Source of the DNA: Phycisphaerales bacterium | GTDB lineage: Bacteria > Planctomycetota > Phycisphaerae > Phycisphaerales > SM1A02 | Length of the DNA: 64,000 bases | NCBI GenBank assembly: GCA_029246705.1 | Contig: JAQWMQ010000003.1 | Span: 20,994-84,993, forward strand | Reading direction: 5' to 3' | Shown here: in pieces, positions 23,271 through 32,435 of the stretch | How positions within the stretch are numbered: the first letter of the stretch is position 1 | Layout of the letters: every line of letters starts with the position of its first letter | Position numbers and translations under genes: made by a program | The notes under the pieces: model-generated | The model's input: the letters and a program-made list of their open reading frames with translations, nothing else | The model's database searches: none | What the model was told of the DNA's origin: nothing

Positions 23271-24650
23271 TCAGGGGCTTAGGATTCCACGGGTCATCCC
23301 GGCAAGGCCGTGGATATCCGCGCCCAGGGTCGTCCCGTCGAGTCGCTCCAGGGTCCGGTGGACCGCGGAAGCCAGTTGTTCGACCTGCTCGGGCTCTATC
23401 ACCAGCGACGGGGTGAACTTGATCGTCGCCGATTCCGCCGAAGTCGACAGCGCCAGCACGTGGTGCTCGTTGAGCAGGTGCCGGACCACCGCCTGGGCGA
23501 CCAGGGTGCTGCGGTGCCTGCCGATGAATGGCAGCTTGATCGAGCCCGCCATGCGTTCGACGTCCAGCTCGATGCCCAGCATGAGTCCGCGGCCGCGCAC
23601 CGCCTTGATGCAGCCGGTCGCCGCGGCCACCGCCTCGAGTCGTTCACGCAGGAGCGTTCCGAGTTCCTGCGCGCGCTGCTCGAGCCTTTCCTCGCGAAGA
23701 ACGTGCAGGCTGGCGATGCCCGCGACCATGGCGAGCACGTTCTCCTTGAAGGTGGAACTGTGCACGTGGGATCGGGACATCGACTCGAACACGTCGTCGA
23801 TGATCTCGCCACGGGCGATCACCGCACCCACCGGGACCATGCCGCCGGAGAGCGCCTTGGACAACACCACGATGTCGGGTCTGATCCCGGCGTGGTCGGT
23901 ACCGAGAATCGCACCGGTCCGGCCGAGTCCGCTCTGGACCTCGTCGGCGACAAGCAGGGTGCCGCTGCGTCGACACAGGTCGCTGACTTCACGGAGGTAC
24001 TGGTCTTCGGCGACCTCGAGGGTCTTGCCCTGGACGCTTTCGATGACGAAGGCCGCCGCCGGTTGTTCCTGCAGTGCACTGGCCAGGGCTGCGGCGTCCC
24101 GGAAGGGGATCTCGGTCACGTCCTCGAGCAACGGGCCGAAGCCTTCGCGCAGTCCGGGGTTTCCGTTGATCGACAGCGCGCCGAGGGTCAGCCCGTGGAA
24201 GCCGCGGGAGCAGTGGATGATGCGGTTGCGTGCGGTCGAGGCGCGGGCGAATTTCAGGGCCGCTTCCACGCCCTCGGTGCCTGAATTGGTGAAATACACC
24301 CGATCATTCTCACGCCCGGTGCACTCGAGCAGGCGTTCGGCCAGGACCCCGGCCAGCGGGTTGGCCTCGAACTGGACCAGCGAGGGCAGCCCCGAATCCA
24401 GAGCCTGGTGCAGGGCATTGATGAGTACGGGGTGGTTTCGACCGATCGTGATCGCCGCATAACCCGCGATCGCATCGAGGTAGCGTTCGCCCGATTCGTC
24501 GAAGAGCCAGGGGCCTTCTCCCCGGATGAAGGTGCGATCGAACCCGAGGGCCCGGAGTAGTTTGTAGAATCGAGGATTCAGCAGCCGTGCGTATCGATCC
24601 CCCGGGTCGGCGCACGCGCGCATGATCGAATCGAGATCGATGTCTGACAT
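23271..24650 (-). CDS. class III PLP-dependent aminotransferase
   Basis: 459-residue fold-type I aminotransferase of the acetylornithine/ornithine/putrescine group. NSGTEGVEAALKFAR, the FHGLTLGALS segment, LLVADEVQSGLGRTG (PLP-binding Asp) and the Schiff-base lysine in VVLSKALSGGMVPVGAV are all present. The substrate cannot be told. It is divergent from the glycosyltransferase, whose start codon overlaps this one. It may supply an amino group for the neighbouring biosynthetic operon, but that is only suggested by position. Confidence 0.9.
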   Translation of the reverse strand: MSDIDLDSIMRACADPGDRYARLLNPRFYKLLRALGFDRTFIRGEGPWLFDESGERYLDAIAGYAAITIGRNHPVLINALHQALDSGLPSLVQFEANPLAGVLAERLLECTGRENDRVYFTNSGTEGVEAALKFARASTARNRIIHCSRGFHGLTLGALSINGNPGLREGFGPLLEDVTEIPFRDAAALASALQEQPAAAFVIESVQGKTLEVAEDQYLREVSDLCRRSGTLLVADEVQSGLGRTGAILGTDHAGIRPDIVVLSKALSGGMVPVGAVIARGEIIDDVFESMSRSHVHSSTFKENVLAMVAGIASLHVLREERLEQRAQELGTLLRERLEAVAAATGCIKAVRGRGLMLGIELDVERMAGSIKLPFIGRHRSTLVAQAVVRHLLNEHHVLALSTSAESATIKFTPSLVIEPEQVEQLASAVHRTLERLDGTTLGADIHGLAGMTRGILSP

Positions 24651-25761
24651 GACGAGGTCCAGTGCTCAGGAAACCGAACAGCCGCCACCGTCCTCACGGG
24701 GCGTGGTCGCGGTGGTGGCAGTCTACAACAACGTGGAGAGCATCCTGGACGTCCTGTCCCAGTTGAAGGGTGCCGACCTGCCCGTGATCGTCGTCGATGA
24801 CGGTTCAGACGACGGCACCACCGAGGTGATCCAGTCATGGACCGACCGCGAGGGTGCCCCGACCTGCCGCGTGTGCCGCCTCGAGGTCAACTCCGGCAAG
24901 GCCGCGGCGATGCGGCAGGGCTTCAAGTGGGCACGTGAACTGGACTACACCCATGCCCTGACCTTCGATGCGGACGGCCAGCACGATGCTTCGTGCATTC
25001 CCGCCTTCCTGGCGGAACTCGATCGTCTCGGCCCCGACGTCCTGGTGGTGGGTACGCGTGAACCGCTGGTCCGTGACTATCCGTTGCGCAATCTCGTCGG
25101 TCGCCTGACCAGCAACCTCGCGATCCGCGCCCAGTGCGGCGTCACGCTGGGTGACGTGCCCTGCGGCATGCGCATCTATCCCCTCGATGCAGTCGAGAAG
25201 GTCCGCTGTCTCTCTGGTCGCTACGCCTGGGAGGAGGAGTTCATCACGCGCGCGGCGTGGGCGGGTTGTCGCGTGAGCAGCGTGCGTATTCCCAGCATCT
25301 ACGCGCCCTACGGTGAACGAAAGAGTCACTACCGATTCAAGCGCGACTGGCCGGAGGGGATCGCGGTCTATCTCTGGCTGCTGTTGTGCTCGCTGGTTCC
25401 GAACCTTCGCCCGAAGTCACTCGTGCGGAACCTCAGGGGAGCCTCGGGTTCACTCGGCTTCCTGGGTGTGACCATGGCTGCTCGCACCGAGCGGACCTAC
25501 ATCATCGCCTGGATGATCGGGATCATGGCGTTGTCGCTGCTTGCTCCGGTACTTCCATGGCCCTGGGTGGCGCTGGTCCTGATCCTCTGGGTCGGTTTCG
25601 CCTGGCACGGTTCGGTGTGGCTGGTGGGTGCGGCCCTCGCGGGCTACTGGCTGGGCGCGTTTGGAACGAACCCCGCGGCGCTGGTGGTCCCGACCGTCGG
25701 ATTGTTGGTGGGAATCCTCCTGGTCATCACCGGGATGCGTGCGCAGCAGGTCGCCGAATGA
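24640..25761 (+). CDS. family 2 glycosyltransferase with C-terminal membrane region
   Basis: About 373 residues. The GT2 nucleotide-sugar part has VVDDGSDDGT and the metal-binding FDADGQHD; the acceptor part contains DVPCGMRIYPL and the YAWEEEFITRA segment. The last 100 residues hold three or four hydrophobic helices (IIAWMIGIMALSLLAP..., LVGAALAGYWLGAF, VPTVGLLVGILLVI). Likely transfers sugar to a lipid carrier at the inner membrane. Starts at 24622, 24640 and 24649 are possible and none has a clear ribosome site. Glycosyltransferases also occur in aryl polyene clusters, and this one converges on the operon described next. Confidence 0.88.
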   Translation: MSDMTRSSAQETEQPPPSSRGVVAVVAVYNNVESILDVLSQLKGADLPVIVVDDGSDDGTTEVIQSWTDREGAPTCRVCRLEVNSGKAAAMRQGFKWARELDYTHALTFDADGQHDASCIPAFLAELDRLGPDVLVVGTREPLVRDYPLRNLVGRLTSNLAIRAQCGVTLGDVPCGMRIYPLDAVEKVRCLSGRYAWEEEFITRAAWAGCRVSSVRIPSIYAPYGERKSHYRFKRDWPEGIAVYLWLLLCSLVPNLRPKSLVRNLRGASGSLGFLGVTMAARTERTYIIAWMIGIMALSLLAPVLPWPWVALVLILWVGFAWHGSVWLVGAALAGYWLGAFGTNPAALVVPTVGLLVGILLVITGMRAQQVAE

Positions 25762-27130
25762 GTTTCCCGGAAGCGGTTCGTGGCAGCGCAGGCACCAGGT
25801 GGAACTGTCTCGGGACCTGATGGGCGGGCAGTCGTTCTCGTGCCCAGGCCCTGATCTCCGCCAGCAGTGCCTGCCGGTCCCGGGTCGATGATTCCTCGAC
25901 GACGATCCGGGCCTGGACCCGGTTGACCGTCTCGCTCAGGGGCAACGGGCCGACGAGTATGTCCGAGATCGCCGGATGCTCCCTGAGAACGTCCTCGACC
26001 TCGGTTGGATTGACCTTCAGGCCACCCACGTCGAACTGCAGTCGTGCACGACCGACCACCCGCACCACGCCGTCGTCCTCGAGACGACCGAGGTCACCGG
26101 TGAGAAACCACCCGTCGGTGATCCGGTCTCGCGAGGGATCGCAGTCGGTCTCGTCGAGGTAGCCCTCGAACATCGCATTGCTCCGGACCAGCAATTCACC
26201 GTCGTCGGCGACGGCCACCTCGACGCCCTCGACCGGTCGATTGCATGCGTCGAAGCCCCAGCTGATCGTCCCGACTTCCGAGGCGCCGTAGAGATCACCG
26301 ACCTTGACGCCCCAGGCCGATTCGAAACGCAGCCGGGTCTTCTCAGGCAGTGGACTGCCCGCGGTGTAGGTCAGTCGCAGCGAGCTCCCGGGGATGGGTG
26401 CATGTCCCAGGGCCTCGATGGTGGGGGGGACCGAGGGCAGGATCGTCGCATCATCACGCAGGAGTCCGGAAGCGATGTCGATGCTGAGTCCGCGCATCTG
26501 GATCACTTCCGCGCCGGCCAGGATCGGCATCATCACCGCATGTTCGATCCCGTAGGCATGGTGCATCGGAAGCGCCGACAGGACCCGGTCCTCCTCCTTC
26601 ATGCCGATGGTCTGCAGCAGGGTCGACGCGACCAGGTCGAGTGCCTTCGCCGCACGCAACGAGAGCCTCGGATGTCCGACCGTTCCGGAACTCTGCAGCA
26701 GCAGGGAGGCGTGCTCGCCGCGATCGAGTGCGTCGGTCTCGTGGATACCGTCGAATTCGACGACGAGTGCCGGAAGCTGTTCCCCGCCGCTGGTCTTGGT
26801 ACCCGGTTCGGTCAGGATTCTCGCGCCGGGCCGATGGGCCCTGATCAGGCCCTCGAGATCCTCGCTGGTGAGTGCTCCGATCGGCAGTGCCCGTCGACCG
26901 CTGCCCCAGACGGCGAGGATCGCCGCATGGAACCCGGCCCCGGCAGGTCCTTCCACCAGGATGGTCGATCCGCTGGTCGTGACCTGATCCAGGATGCTCG
27001 CGAGTCGCCCGGCCTCCCGGATCACCTCGGATCGGGTCCGCACCAGTCCATCATCGGCGCAACGGACCGCGGGCCTGTCCGGAGCCTGCTCGGCCAGGGA
27101 CATCGCTCGTGCGATCAGCGCTCTCGCCAT
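25727..27130 (-). CDS. AMP-forming acyl/aryl-CoA (or ACP) ligase
   Basis: 467 residues from ATG 27130 (MARALIARAMSLAEQAPDRP), overlapping the previous gene by 16 bases; the longer upstream frame is a shadow of that gene. ANL-superfamily landmarks: LLLQSSGTVGHPRLSLRAAK (phosphate loop), LYGASEVGTISWG, WFLTGDLGRLEDDGVVRVVGRAR, and a C-terminal catalytic Lys in ASGKLIRR. It is the last gene of the operon, just after the chorismatase and halogenase-like genes. Inferred role: activation of the hydroxybenzoate starter made by the chorismatase, as in xanthomonadin pathways. Confidence 0.88.
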   Translation of the reverse strand: MARALIARAMSLAEQAPDRPAVRCADDGLVRTRSEVIREAGRLASILDQVTTSGSTILVEGPAGAGFHAAILAVWGSGRRALPIGALTSEDLEGLIRAHRPGARILTEPGTKTSGGEQLPALVVEFDGIHETDALDRGEHASLLLQSSGTVGHPRLSLRAAKALDLVASTLLQTIGMKEEDRVLSALPMHHAYGIEHAVMMPILAGAEVIQMRGLSIDIASGLLRDDATILPSVPPTIEALGHAPIPGSSLRLTYTAGSPLPEKTRLRFESAWGVKVGDLYGASEVGTISWGFDACNRPVEGVEVAVADDGELLVRSNAMFEGYLDETDCDPSRDRITDGWFLTGDLGRLEDDGVVRVVGRARLQFDVGGLKVNPTEVEDVLREHPAISDILVGPLPLSETVNRVQARIVVEESSTRDRQALLAEIRAWARERLPAHQVPRQFHLVPALPRTASGKLIRRPAAHASR

Positions 27131-28455
27131 GCGTTCTTCATTCCGTTGTTGGCTCCCGAGATCACGCCCTCGTCGGGCGAGTCGAATCGAATGCCGGCCA
27201 TCGACAACATCGAATGCGGACGTCGCCTGCCGACGATCGGGAACCGTCGGTGGTACGCGGTCATCACCTGGAGCATCTCCCATCGCCAGCGGACGCGGAA
27301 GGGGATCGTGGGGAACACGCCGCCTGCCAGCATGGTGATCAACGCTCGATGCGTCTCCATCGGGCCCTTGCCTTCGATCACCAGTTCGCGGAAGGAGTGG
27401 TCGTAGAAGCTGCCGATCAATCGGAGGAACGTTCGACGATGGCGGTTCAACCACTTGTGGTGGCGGCTCGCCGCTCGCGCCGCGGAGAGTCTTCCGTCGA
27501 GGACCTTGATGAGCAGCTGCCCCGCATGACGCCCGCCCAGCATCCCGAGGGTCGCACCGGTCGACCAGACCGGGTCGACGAACGCGGCGGCATCTCCCAC
27601 CAGGAAGTAGCCGTCCCCGGCGTAGGGTGCGCAGGTGTAGGAGAAGTCCGAGATGACCTGGTTGGTCTCCGGCCCCACGGCGTTGGTCATCCTGGCCTTC
27701 ACCACCGGACAGTTCTCGATGCACCACTGGAGTCTCTGGTTGGCCGGGACATCGATCTTTCGGGCGATGGCGTTGTCGATCACCACGCCGACGCTGGTGG
27801 TCTTCTCGTCGAGGGGGATCAGCCAGAACCAGCCCTCGCGACACATGATCACCGAGGCGAATCCGACCCGGTCGCCTGCGGGTCTCACCACGTTCTCGAA
27901 GTGCTCGTAGTAGGCGATGTTCTTGAATTCGCTCATCAGCTTGCGGGTGCCCAGTGCGCGTCCCAGCACCGACGCCTGTCCGGAGGCATCGATCACGTGA
28001 CGGGAACGGATGGTCGTTCCGTCATCCAGTCGAAGCCTGACGTCCCCCGAAGCGATGTTCTCGACCGATTCGACTCCGCACCCGACGGTCACCTGCGCGC
28101 CGCGTTCCTCGGCGGCATCAAGCAGCATCTTGTCGAAGATGGAACGGCGCATGTTGAACGCCTTGTGCTTGGACTTGACCATGACGTCCTCGAACGAGAT
28201 CCGGGTGAGGTCCGCCCTGCCATCGCCGAAGCCGATCTCGATGCCGAGCTTCACCCAGTGCGGGCATGCCCGCAGCCGTTGCTCGAGACCCATCTCCTGG
28301 ATCAGTTCGAGGGTCTTCGGGAGAAAGGATTCCCCGATTCTGAATCTCGGAAACGTCTCCTTCTCCAGGACCATGACGGACTTTCCTGCATCAGCGAGGG
28401 TGATCGCGGCGGTCGCACCGGCGGGTCCGCCGCCGATGATCACCACGTCATGCAT
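27115..28455 (-). CDS. flavin-dependent halogenase-like FAD oxidoreductase
   Basis: 446 residues from ATG 28455 (MHDVVIIGGGPAGATAA); GGAAAGGA seven bases upstream favours it over GTG 28488, which overlaps the chorismatase stop. Motifs: GGGPAG FAD site (residues 8-13), FPRFRIGES, Lys69 in HWVKLGIEIGFG (position of the halogenase catalytic lysine), WFWLIP at 209-214 (the WxWxIP motif of flavin halogenases), GDAAAFVDPVWSTG (287-300). The set fits phenolic-substrate halogenases. Related non-halogenating monooxygenases exist, so halogenation of the aryl product is inferred. A flavin reductase partner is not in the window. Confidence 0.85.
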   Translation of the reverse strand: MHDVVIIGGGPAGATAAITLADAGKSVMVLEKETFPRFRIGESFLPKTLELIQEMGLEQRLRACPHWVKLGIEIGFGDGRADLTRISFEDVMVKSKHKAFNMRRSIFDKMLLDAAEERGAQVTVGCGVESVENIASGDVRLRLDDGTTIRSRHVIDASGQASVLGRALGTRKLMSEFKNIAYYEHFENVVRPAGDRVGFASVIMCREGWFWLIPLDEKTTSVGVVIDNAIARKIDVPANQRLQWCIENCPVVKARMTNAVGPETNQVISDFSYTCAPYAGDGYFLVGDAAAFVDPVWSTGATLGMLGGRHAGQLLIKVLDGRLSAARAASRHHKWLNRHRRTFLRLIGSFYDHSFRELVIEGKGPMETHRALITMLAGGVFPTIPFRVRWRWEMLQVMTAYHRRFPIVGRRRPHSMLSMAGIRFDSPDEGVISGANNGMKNAWRER

Positions 28456-28484
28456 CGCGGCGTCCTTTCCGTCGATGTTGGCGA

Positions 28485-29486
28485 TCACGAGCTCGGGTCC
28501 TTCACGTTCATGGTGCCTTCGATCTCGACCAGGAGCGACTTTCGACAGAGCTTGCCCAGTCGATACTCGATGTCGGTCTCGGGACTCGCCAGCTCGTTCT
28601 CGATTCGTGTTCGAAGCCGGTCCAGGTGCTTCTGGTCGGGAACGTACACCAGCATCGAGTCGAGTCTGGAATCATCGTTTCCGGGGCTGGCGATCCGAAG
28701 CAGTTGCTCGAGGTTCTCGATGGTCTCGTCCAGCTGTCGGTCGACATCCTCCTCGTGCATGGTCGCCTCGCCGCGCACACTTGCGGTACCGCTGACGATG
28801 AGAAGGGGCGTCTTCTCCAGGCCGTGGATCAGTGCACTTCGAGTGAAGACCGGGGGTATCAGGCCCCAGGTCTTCGAGTAGTCCTCGGGCAGTGTCTGGC
28901 GTGGGTTGTCGATCGTCTCGACCCTGATGTCGCCCGCCATCAGGTGCAGCACCAGGTCCTGACCTTCATGGCCGACCCCGGACGCGGGTGGGTAGGGGTG
29001 GTTCAGGGGGTGCCGGCTGCTGAACGCATCGAAGCGCGCCGCGTTGAAGCGCATGTACCGATCCTGGTCGGAGGCGTCACCCTCGTTGATCCCGGGGATG
29101 AAGTTCCACATCCTGAAGATCCGTCTGCGATCGATGTCCTGCAGGAGATCTTCGTAGGCCTCGAGCGCAAGCCGGGTGAAGGTCGTACCGTCCATGCCGG
29201 CGGCGTTCCCGAGGGAGCAGCTCCGGTGGGTGAACCCCGATCGTTTCGTCTCGAGCAGACTGTGGTGTTCGGTTTCAACGACGACCCGGCCCGCTTCCCC
29301 GGAAAGTTCGGCCGCCCATCCGGGAAGATCCCGCAATGAACCGTCTGCAGACCATGGTGCAAGAGGAACCGACCGTTGTTGCCGGGTTCCGCCGGATACA
29401 TCCTCGTCTGTCGGCTGGAACAGCGAGCTCCCTCCGTGCTGGGTGGACTCGACGGTCTCTGTACTGCTGATTTGCGGGCGTCGCAC
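28485..29486 (-). CDS. chorismatase (FkbO/Hyg5/XanB2 family)
   Basis: Converts chorismate to a hydroxybenzoate or a dihydroxycyclohexadiene carboxylate plus pyruvate, depending on subtype. The 333-residue product from GTG 29486 has the family signatures IFRMWNFIPGINEGD (residues 123-137), RYMRFNAARFDAF (143-155), IDNPRQ (192-197) and the C-terminal LLIVSGTASVRGEATMHEEDV (parts of 228-248), seen in XanB2-type enzymes as ENPRQ and SGTAS. It follows the fused ketosynthase gene by nine bases and precedes the halogenase with a 1-4 base relation. In Xanthomonas, XanB2 makes 3-hydroxybenzoate, the aryl starter of xanthomonadin. The exact subtype cannot be fixed by eye. Confidence 0.88.
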   Translation of the reverse strand: MRRPQISSTETVESTQHGGSSLFQPTDEDVSGGTRQQRSVPLAPWSADGSLRDLPGWAAELSGEAGRVVVETEHHSLLETKRSGFTHRSCSLGNAAGMDGTTFTRLALEAYEDLLQDIDRRRIFRMWNFIPGINEGDASDQDRYMRFNAARFDAFSSRHPLNHPYPPASGVGHEGQDLVLHLMAGDIRVETIDNPRQTLPEDYSKTWGLIPPVFTRSALIHGLEKTPLLIVSGTASVRGEATMHEEDVDRQLDETIENLEQLLRIASPGNDDSRLDSMLVYVPDQKHLDRLRTRIENELASPETDIEYRLGKLCRKSLLVEIEGTMNVKDPSS

Positions 29487-29495
29487 GATCCGATT

Positions 29496-31676
29496 CTAAC
29501 AAGGATCAACCGTGGCTACCGCACTTCCTCCGTGGAAGTCCGAAGCAATGATCGCCGTTGAAAGCTCGTCATGGAGTGCATTCGCCACCGAGAGCAGGGG
29601 GGCCAACGATTGCATCTCGCAGCTGGCCTGGTCCGCTGAGGATCTCAGGGAGGCAATAACGTGTTCAAGGCGTCCGATCGGGCCGAAGCTCGAGGTGGTT
29701 CGCACCCGGCGTGAGCCGACGTGTTCGGCAAGGAGTTTCCGTCCGGTCCTGATTCGAGCCGGCACTTCGCCTGATCTCGGCCATGCGATCCCGGTCGTTG
29801 TCAGCCTGCCGTGGATCTCGGCTTCGCGATCTCTCGCCGAACGCTCGCTCTCGACCACGAACGCGATCGCTCCCGAGCCGATCTGCTGTTCCTCGCCATC
29901 CGGGGTTCCCAGCAACTCGGCGTGGCGCATCACCTCGGTGATGGTGGGTATGTACTCATCCGCACCGATCACCAGGACTCGTTCGGCAAGCCCGCACTGG
30001 ATGCGCAGTCGAGCCAGGTGCAGCGCCTCGAGTGCCGCGGTTCGCGTGCCGATCACGGTCATGGTCGCACCCTTGACGCCAAGAGCGAGACTGACCTGCG
30101 CACTGCCGATGTTCGGGACGCTTTCCGCGAAAAGGAGCGGGTTCCCCATCTCGATCCCGCCTTCGATCAGTTCCCGGTAGTAGTCCAGCGAGTACTCAGC
30201 TGCTCCGTGGAAGGACCCGACGAGAGCATCGGAATCCGCACACTGGAGCTGGTCCAGTCCGGCATCCTCGATCGCAAGTCTTCCGGCCGCCCGGGCCAGT
30301 CGGGAGATCTGTGCCAGCCTTCGTGTCGCACGAGGGTCATCAAGGCCCTCGAAGGCGCGGGCATCGACCGGGCCCGGCATGCCCTTGATCTCCCTGCCGG
30401 CTTCGATGCCGCGTAGAGCACCGAGTTCCGGCAGAAGTGCCCCGAAGCCGGTGAACACCACCGAATCATCCCGGCACGTGGCAACGATCGCACCGCTTTC
30501 CCCGCGATCGACGCGCAGGCAGGCATCGGCACCACCGAAACCGAGGGACAGGACGGCGATGCGATCGACGGCGTGTTCCACCGGATCACCACGAAGTACG
30601 TTCAGATCCGGGAAACCCTCCCGATCGGTCGTGCCCTCGGCGGTGGTCGCCAACAGGCCCGAATCCTGCGCCGTCAGTGCGAGAACCAGTTCAAGCGCAC
30701 CGGCGGCTCCCAGGGTGTGACCGAGTCGACTCTTCAGTGCGGTCACCGGGATCCCGGGCAGTCGGTCCGCGAGCGTGGCTCGATAGGCCGCGTATTCGGC
30801 GCCGTCGTTCGCCGGTGTCGCGGTGGCATGGGCCAGTATCCACTCCGGAGGGGCGCCGTCGGTGGGGGCGAGCGCGTCCTGCAAGGCGCGTGCGGCACCG
30901 AGGCCATCGGGTTGCGGCTGGGTCAGGTGGAAGGCGTCTGAACGTTCGCCCGAGCCGGCCAGCCAGCCGAGTGGGCGGGCGTTCCTGGCTCGAGCGTCCT
31001 CGGCGCGTTCCAGGACGACGATGCCGTAGCCTTCGGCGACCTTCATGCCGACGCGTTCGGCCTCGAAGGGCATGGTTCGTTCCGGTGCCACGAGCCTGAG
31101 GCTCATGAATCCTCCCAGGGAGAATTCACTGATCGGATCGTAGCCACCCGCGATCACCACGTCGGCCTCGCCGGACTGGAGCAGGAGTGCCCCGTTGATG
31201 ATCGCGGTCAGCCCGGAGGCGCATGCCGCGGACACGGAGACTCCACCGATGGGCAGCCCCGTGCCCTGCAGGGTGTGCATGTTCACGGAACCGTTGTTGA
31301 GTCGACCATACGGCGTGTAGCAGTCTTTTCTCATGCCGTCCCCGAGGTGTCGAATGCCACCAAGGGTCGTGCCCAGGACCAGGGATGTGCGTTCCGGTGC
31401 GGAATCGCCCAGTCCCGAATCACGCAACGCATCGAGTATCGCTCGTTGCAGGTACCGCTCCGCCCGATCCGGAACGCTCCCCACCGGGGGATCAAGCTCG
31501 GCTGCCTGGCCGACCAGGGGATTGTCCTCGGGTTGGCTCTCGAGACCGTCGCCCGCAACGAAGCCGGTCCTGCCTTCGAGCATGGAAGCAAGCACCGAGC
31601 GGCGGTCGGTGCCGAGTGAACACAGTGCGGAAGCACCGGTGATCGCGATCGAGGTTGTGCCCGAGGGGCGTCCCAT
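29496..31676 (-). CDS. fused ketosynthase and chain-length-factor-like protein
   Basis: 726 residues containing two thiolase-fold ketosynthase units. Unit 1 (about 1-395) has the full triad: Cys152 in SAACASG, His283 in AHATATPAND and His320 after Lys315 in KSRLGHTLGAAGA. Unit 2 (about 400-726) is shorter and degenerate: where unit 1 reads TVSAACASGL-like, unit 2 reads TVIGTRTAAL, with Arg545 at the cysteine position, and the His motifs are gone. That is the pattern of a KS-CLF pair, normally two proteins. Its ATG overlaps the dehydratase stop by one base. Role inferred: chain extension of an aryl-primed polyene. Confidence 0.9.
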   Translation of the reverse strand: MGRPSGTTSIAITGASALCSLGTDRRSVLASMLEGRTGFVAGDGLESQPEDNPLVGQAAELDPPVGSVPDRAERYLQRAILDALRDSGLGDSAPERTSLVLGTTLGGIRHLGDGMRKDCYTPYGRLNNGSVNMHTLQGTGLPIGGVSVSAACASGLTAIINGALLLQSGEADVVIAGGYDPISEFSLGGFMSLRLVAPERTMPFEAERVGMKVAEGYGIVVLERAEDARARNARPLGWLAGSGERSDAFHLTQPQPDGLGAARALQDALAPTDGAPPEWILAHATATPANDGAEYAAYRATLADRLPGIPVTALKSRLGHTLGAAGALELVLALTAQDSGLLATTAEGTTDREGFPDLNVLRGDPVEHAVDRIAVLSLGFGGADACLRVDRGESGAIVATCRDDSVVFTGFGALLPELGALRGIEAGREIKGMPGPVDARAFEGLDDPRATRRLAQISRLARAAGRLAIEDAGLDQLQCADSDALVGSFHGAAEYSLDYYRELIEGGIEMGNPLLFAESVPNIGSAQVSLALGVKGATMTVIGTRTAALEALHLARLRIQCGLAERVLVIGADEYIPTITEVMRHAELLGTPDGEEQQIGSGAIAFVVESERSARDREAEIHGRLTTTGIAWPRSGEVPARIRTGRKLLAEHVGSRRVRTTSSFGPIGRLEHVIASLRSSADQASCEMQSLAPLLSVANALHDELSTAIIASDFHGGSAVATVDPC

Positions 31677-32137
31677 CAGGAGTCGACCTCTTCTTCGGGT
31701 GGGTTCCCGACCATGAGCCCGATCGTGCCGTCTGCACAGCAGGTGCCATCGACCGATGCCGATACCTCGAGGAGATGGATCGGCCCCATGCTCCGGGTGA
31801 GCTTCGCCTCGAGCTTGACGGTGGTCGGTGGGGCGATCGGACTGCGGAACCGCATGTCCGAGGACACCAGCATGCCTCCGGTGTTCTCCTCGCCGGGGTC
31901 AGCGGCAAGTCCGCCTATCTGGGCCAGTGCCTCGGTCAGGAGGACGCCGGGTACCAACGGTCTGCCGGGAAAATGCCCGGGCAGGAACCATTCCTCGCCG
32001 GTCAGTGTCCAGGAACCGACCACGTGGCCGGGTGCCGAGGATTGAATCTCGGTGACGAAGAGGAAGGGGGCCCTGTGAGGGAGCCGATCGATGAGGTGGT
32101 CCAGGGACATCTCGTCGCCGTCAGGTTGGTCAGTCAC
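31676..32137 (-). CDS. FabZ-type 3-hydroxyacyl-ACP dehydratase
   Basis: 153 residues, hot-dog fold. LPHRAPFLFV, then GHFPGRPLVPGVLLTEALAQ with catalytic His55 and Glu69, is the FabZ/FabA signature. In the operon it would remove water from each beta-hydroxy intermediate and leave the conjugated double bonds. It overlaps the ACP gene by four bases upstream and the ketosynthase gene by one base downstream. Confidence 0.93.
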   Translation of the reverse strand: MTDQPDGDEMSLDHLIDRLPHRAPFLFVTEIQSSAPGHVVGSWTLTGEEWFLPGHFPGRPLVPGVLLTEALAQIGGLAADPGEENTGGMLVSSDMRFRSPIAPPTTVKLEAKLTRSMGPIHLLEVSASVDGTCCADGTIGLMVGNPPEEEVDS

Positions 32138-32412
32138 GAGCTGGTCGGTTCCGCATCCATCTCATCGAGCACGAAGGTGACGAATGAATCGATGTTCTCC
32201 ATCGATTTCTTGCCGAGCTTCTTGTTCGGAAGCTTGATGCCCAGCCGTTTCTCGACCCCGCTGACGAGCATGAGTGCATCGAGTGAATCAAGTCCCAGCG
32301 TGCCATCGAACAGGGGACTGTCCCGTTCGATGGGCGTGTCGCCGAGCTTGAGATCCTCCCGGAGGACGATGTCCACCGTCGCATAGATGTTGTCTGCCTT
32401 TGATTCAGTCAT
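32134..32412 (-). CDS. acyl carrier protein
   Basis: 92 residues, acidic, with the phosphopantetheine site Ser43 in LGLDSLDALML. The rest matches a four-helix carrier (MTESKADNIYATVDIVLRED). It overlaps the dehydratase gene and sits in the ketosynthase operon, so it is a dedicated pathway carrier and not the housekeeping AcpP. No phosphopantetheinyl transferase gene is nearby. Confidence 0.93.
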   Translation of the reverse strand: MTESKADNIYATVDIVLREDLKLGDTPIERDSPLFDGTLGLDSLDALMLVSGVEKRLGIKLPNKKLGKKSMENIDSFVTFVLDEMDAEPTSS

Positions 32413-32435
32413 TGCATGTGTCCTGGCGCATCATT

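Noticed and set aside
23191..24462. Plus-strand 423-codon frame
   Set aside because: Lies opposite the aminotransferase, whose PLP motifs are intact; product Arg/Ser-rich and featureless.
27131..27844. N-terminal extension of the AMP ligase frame
   Set aside because: Arg/Pro-rich sequence antiparallel in style to its neighbour, overlaps the halogenase-like gene; ligase homology begins at 27130.
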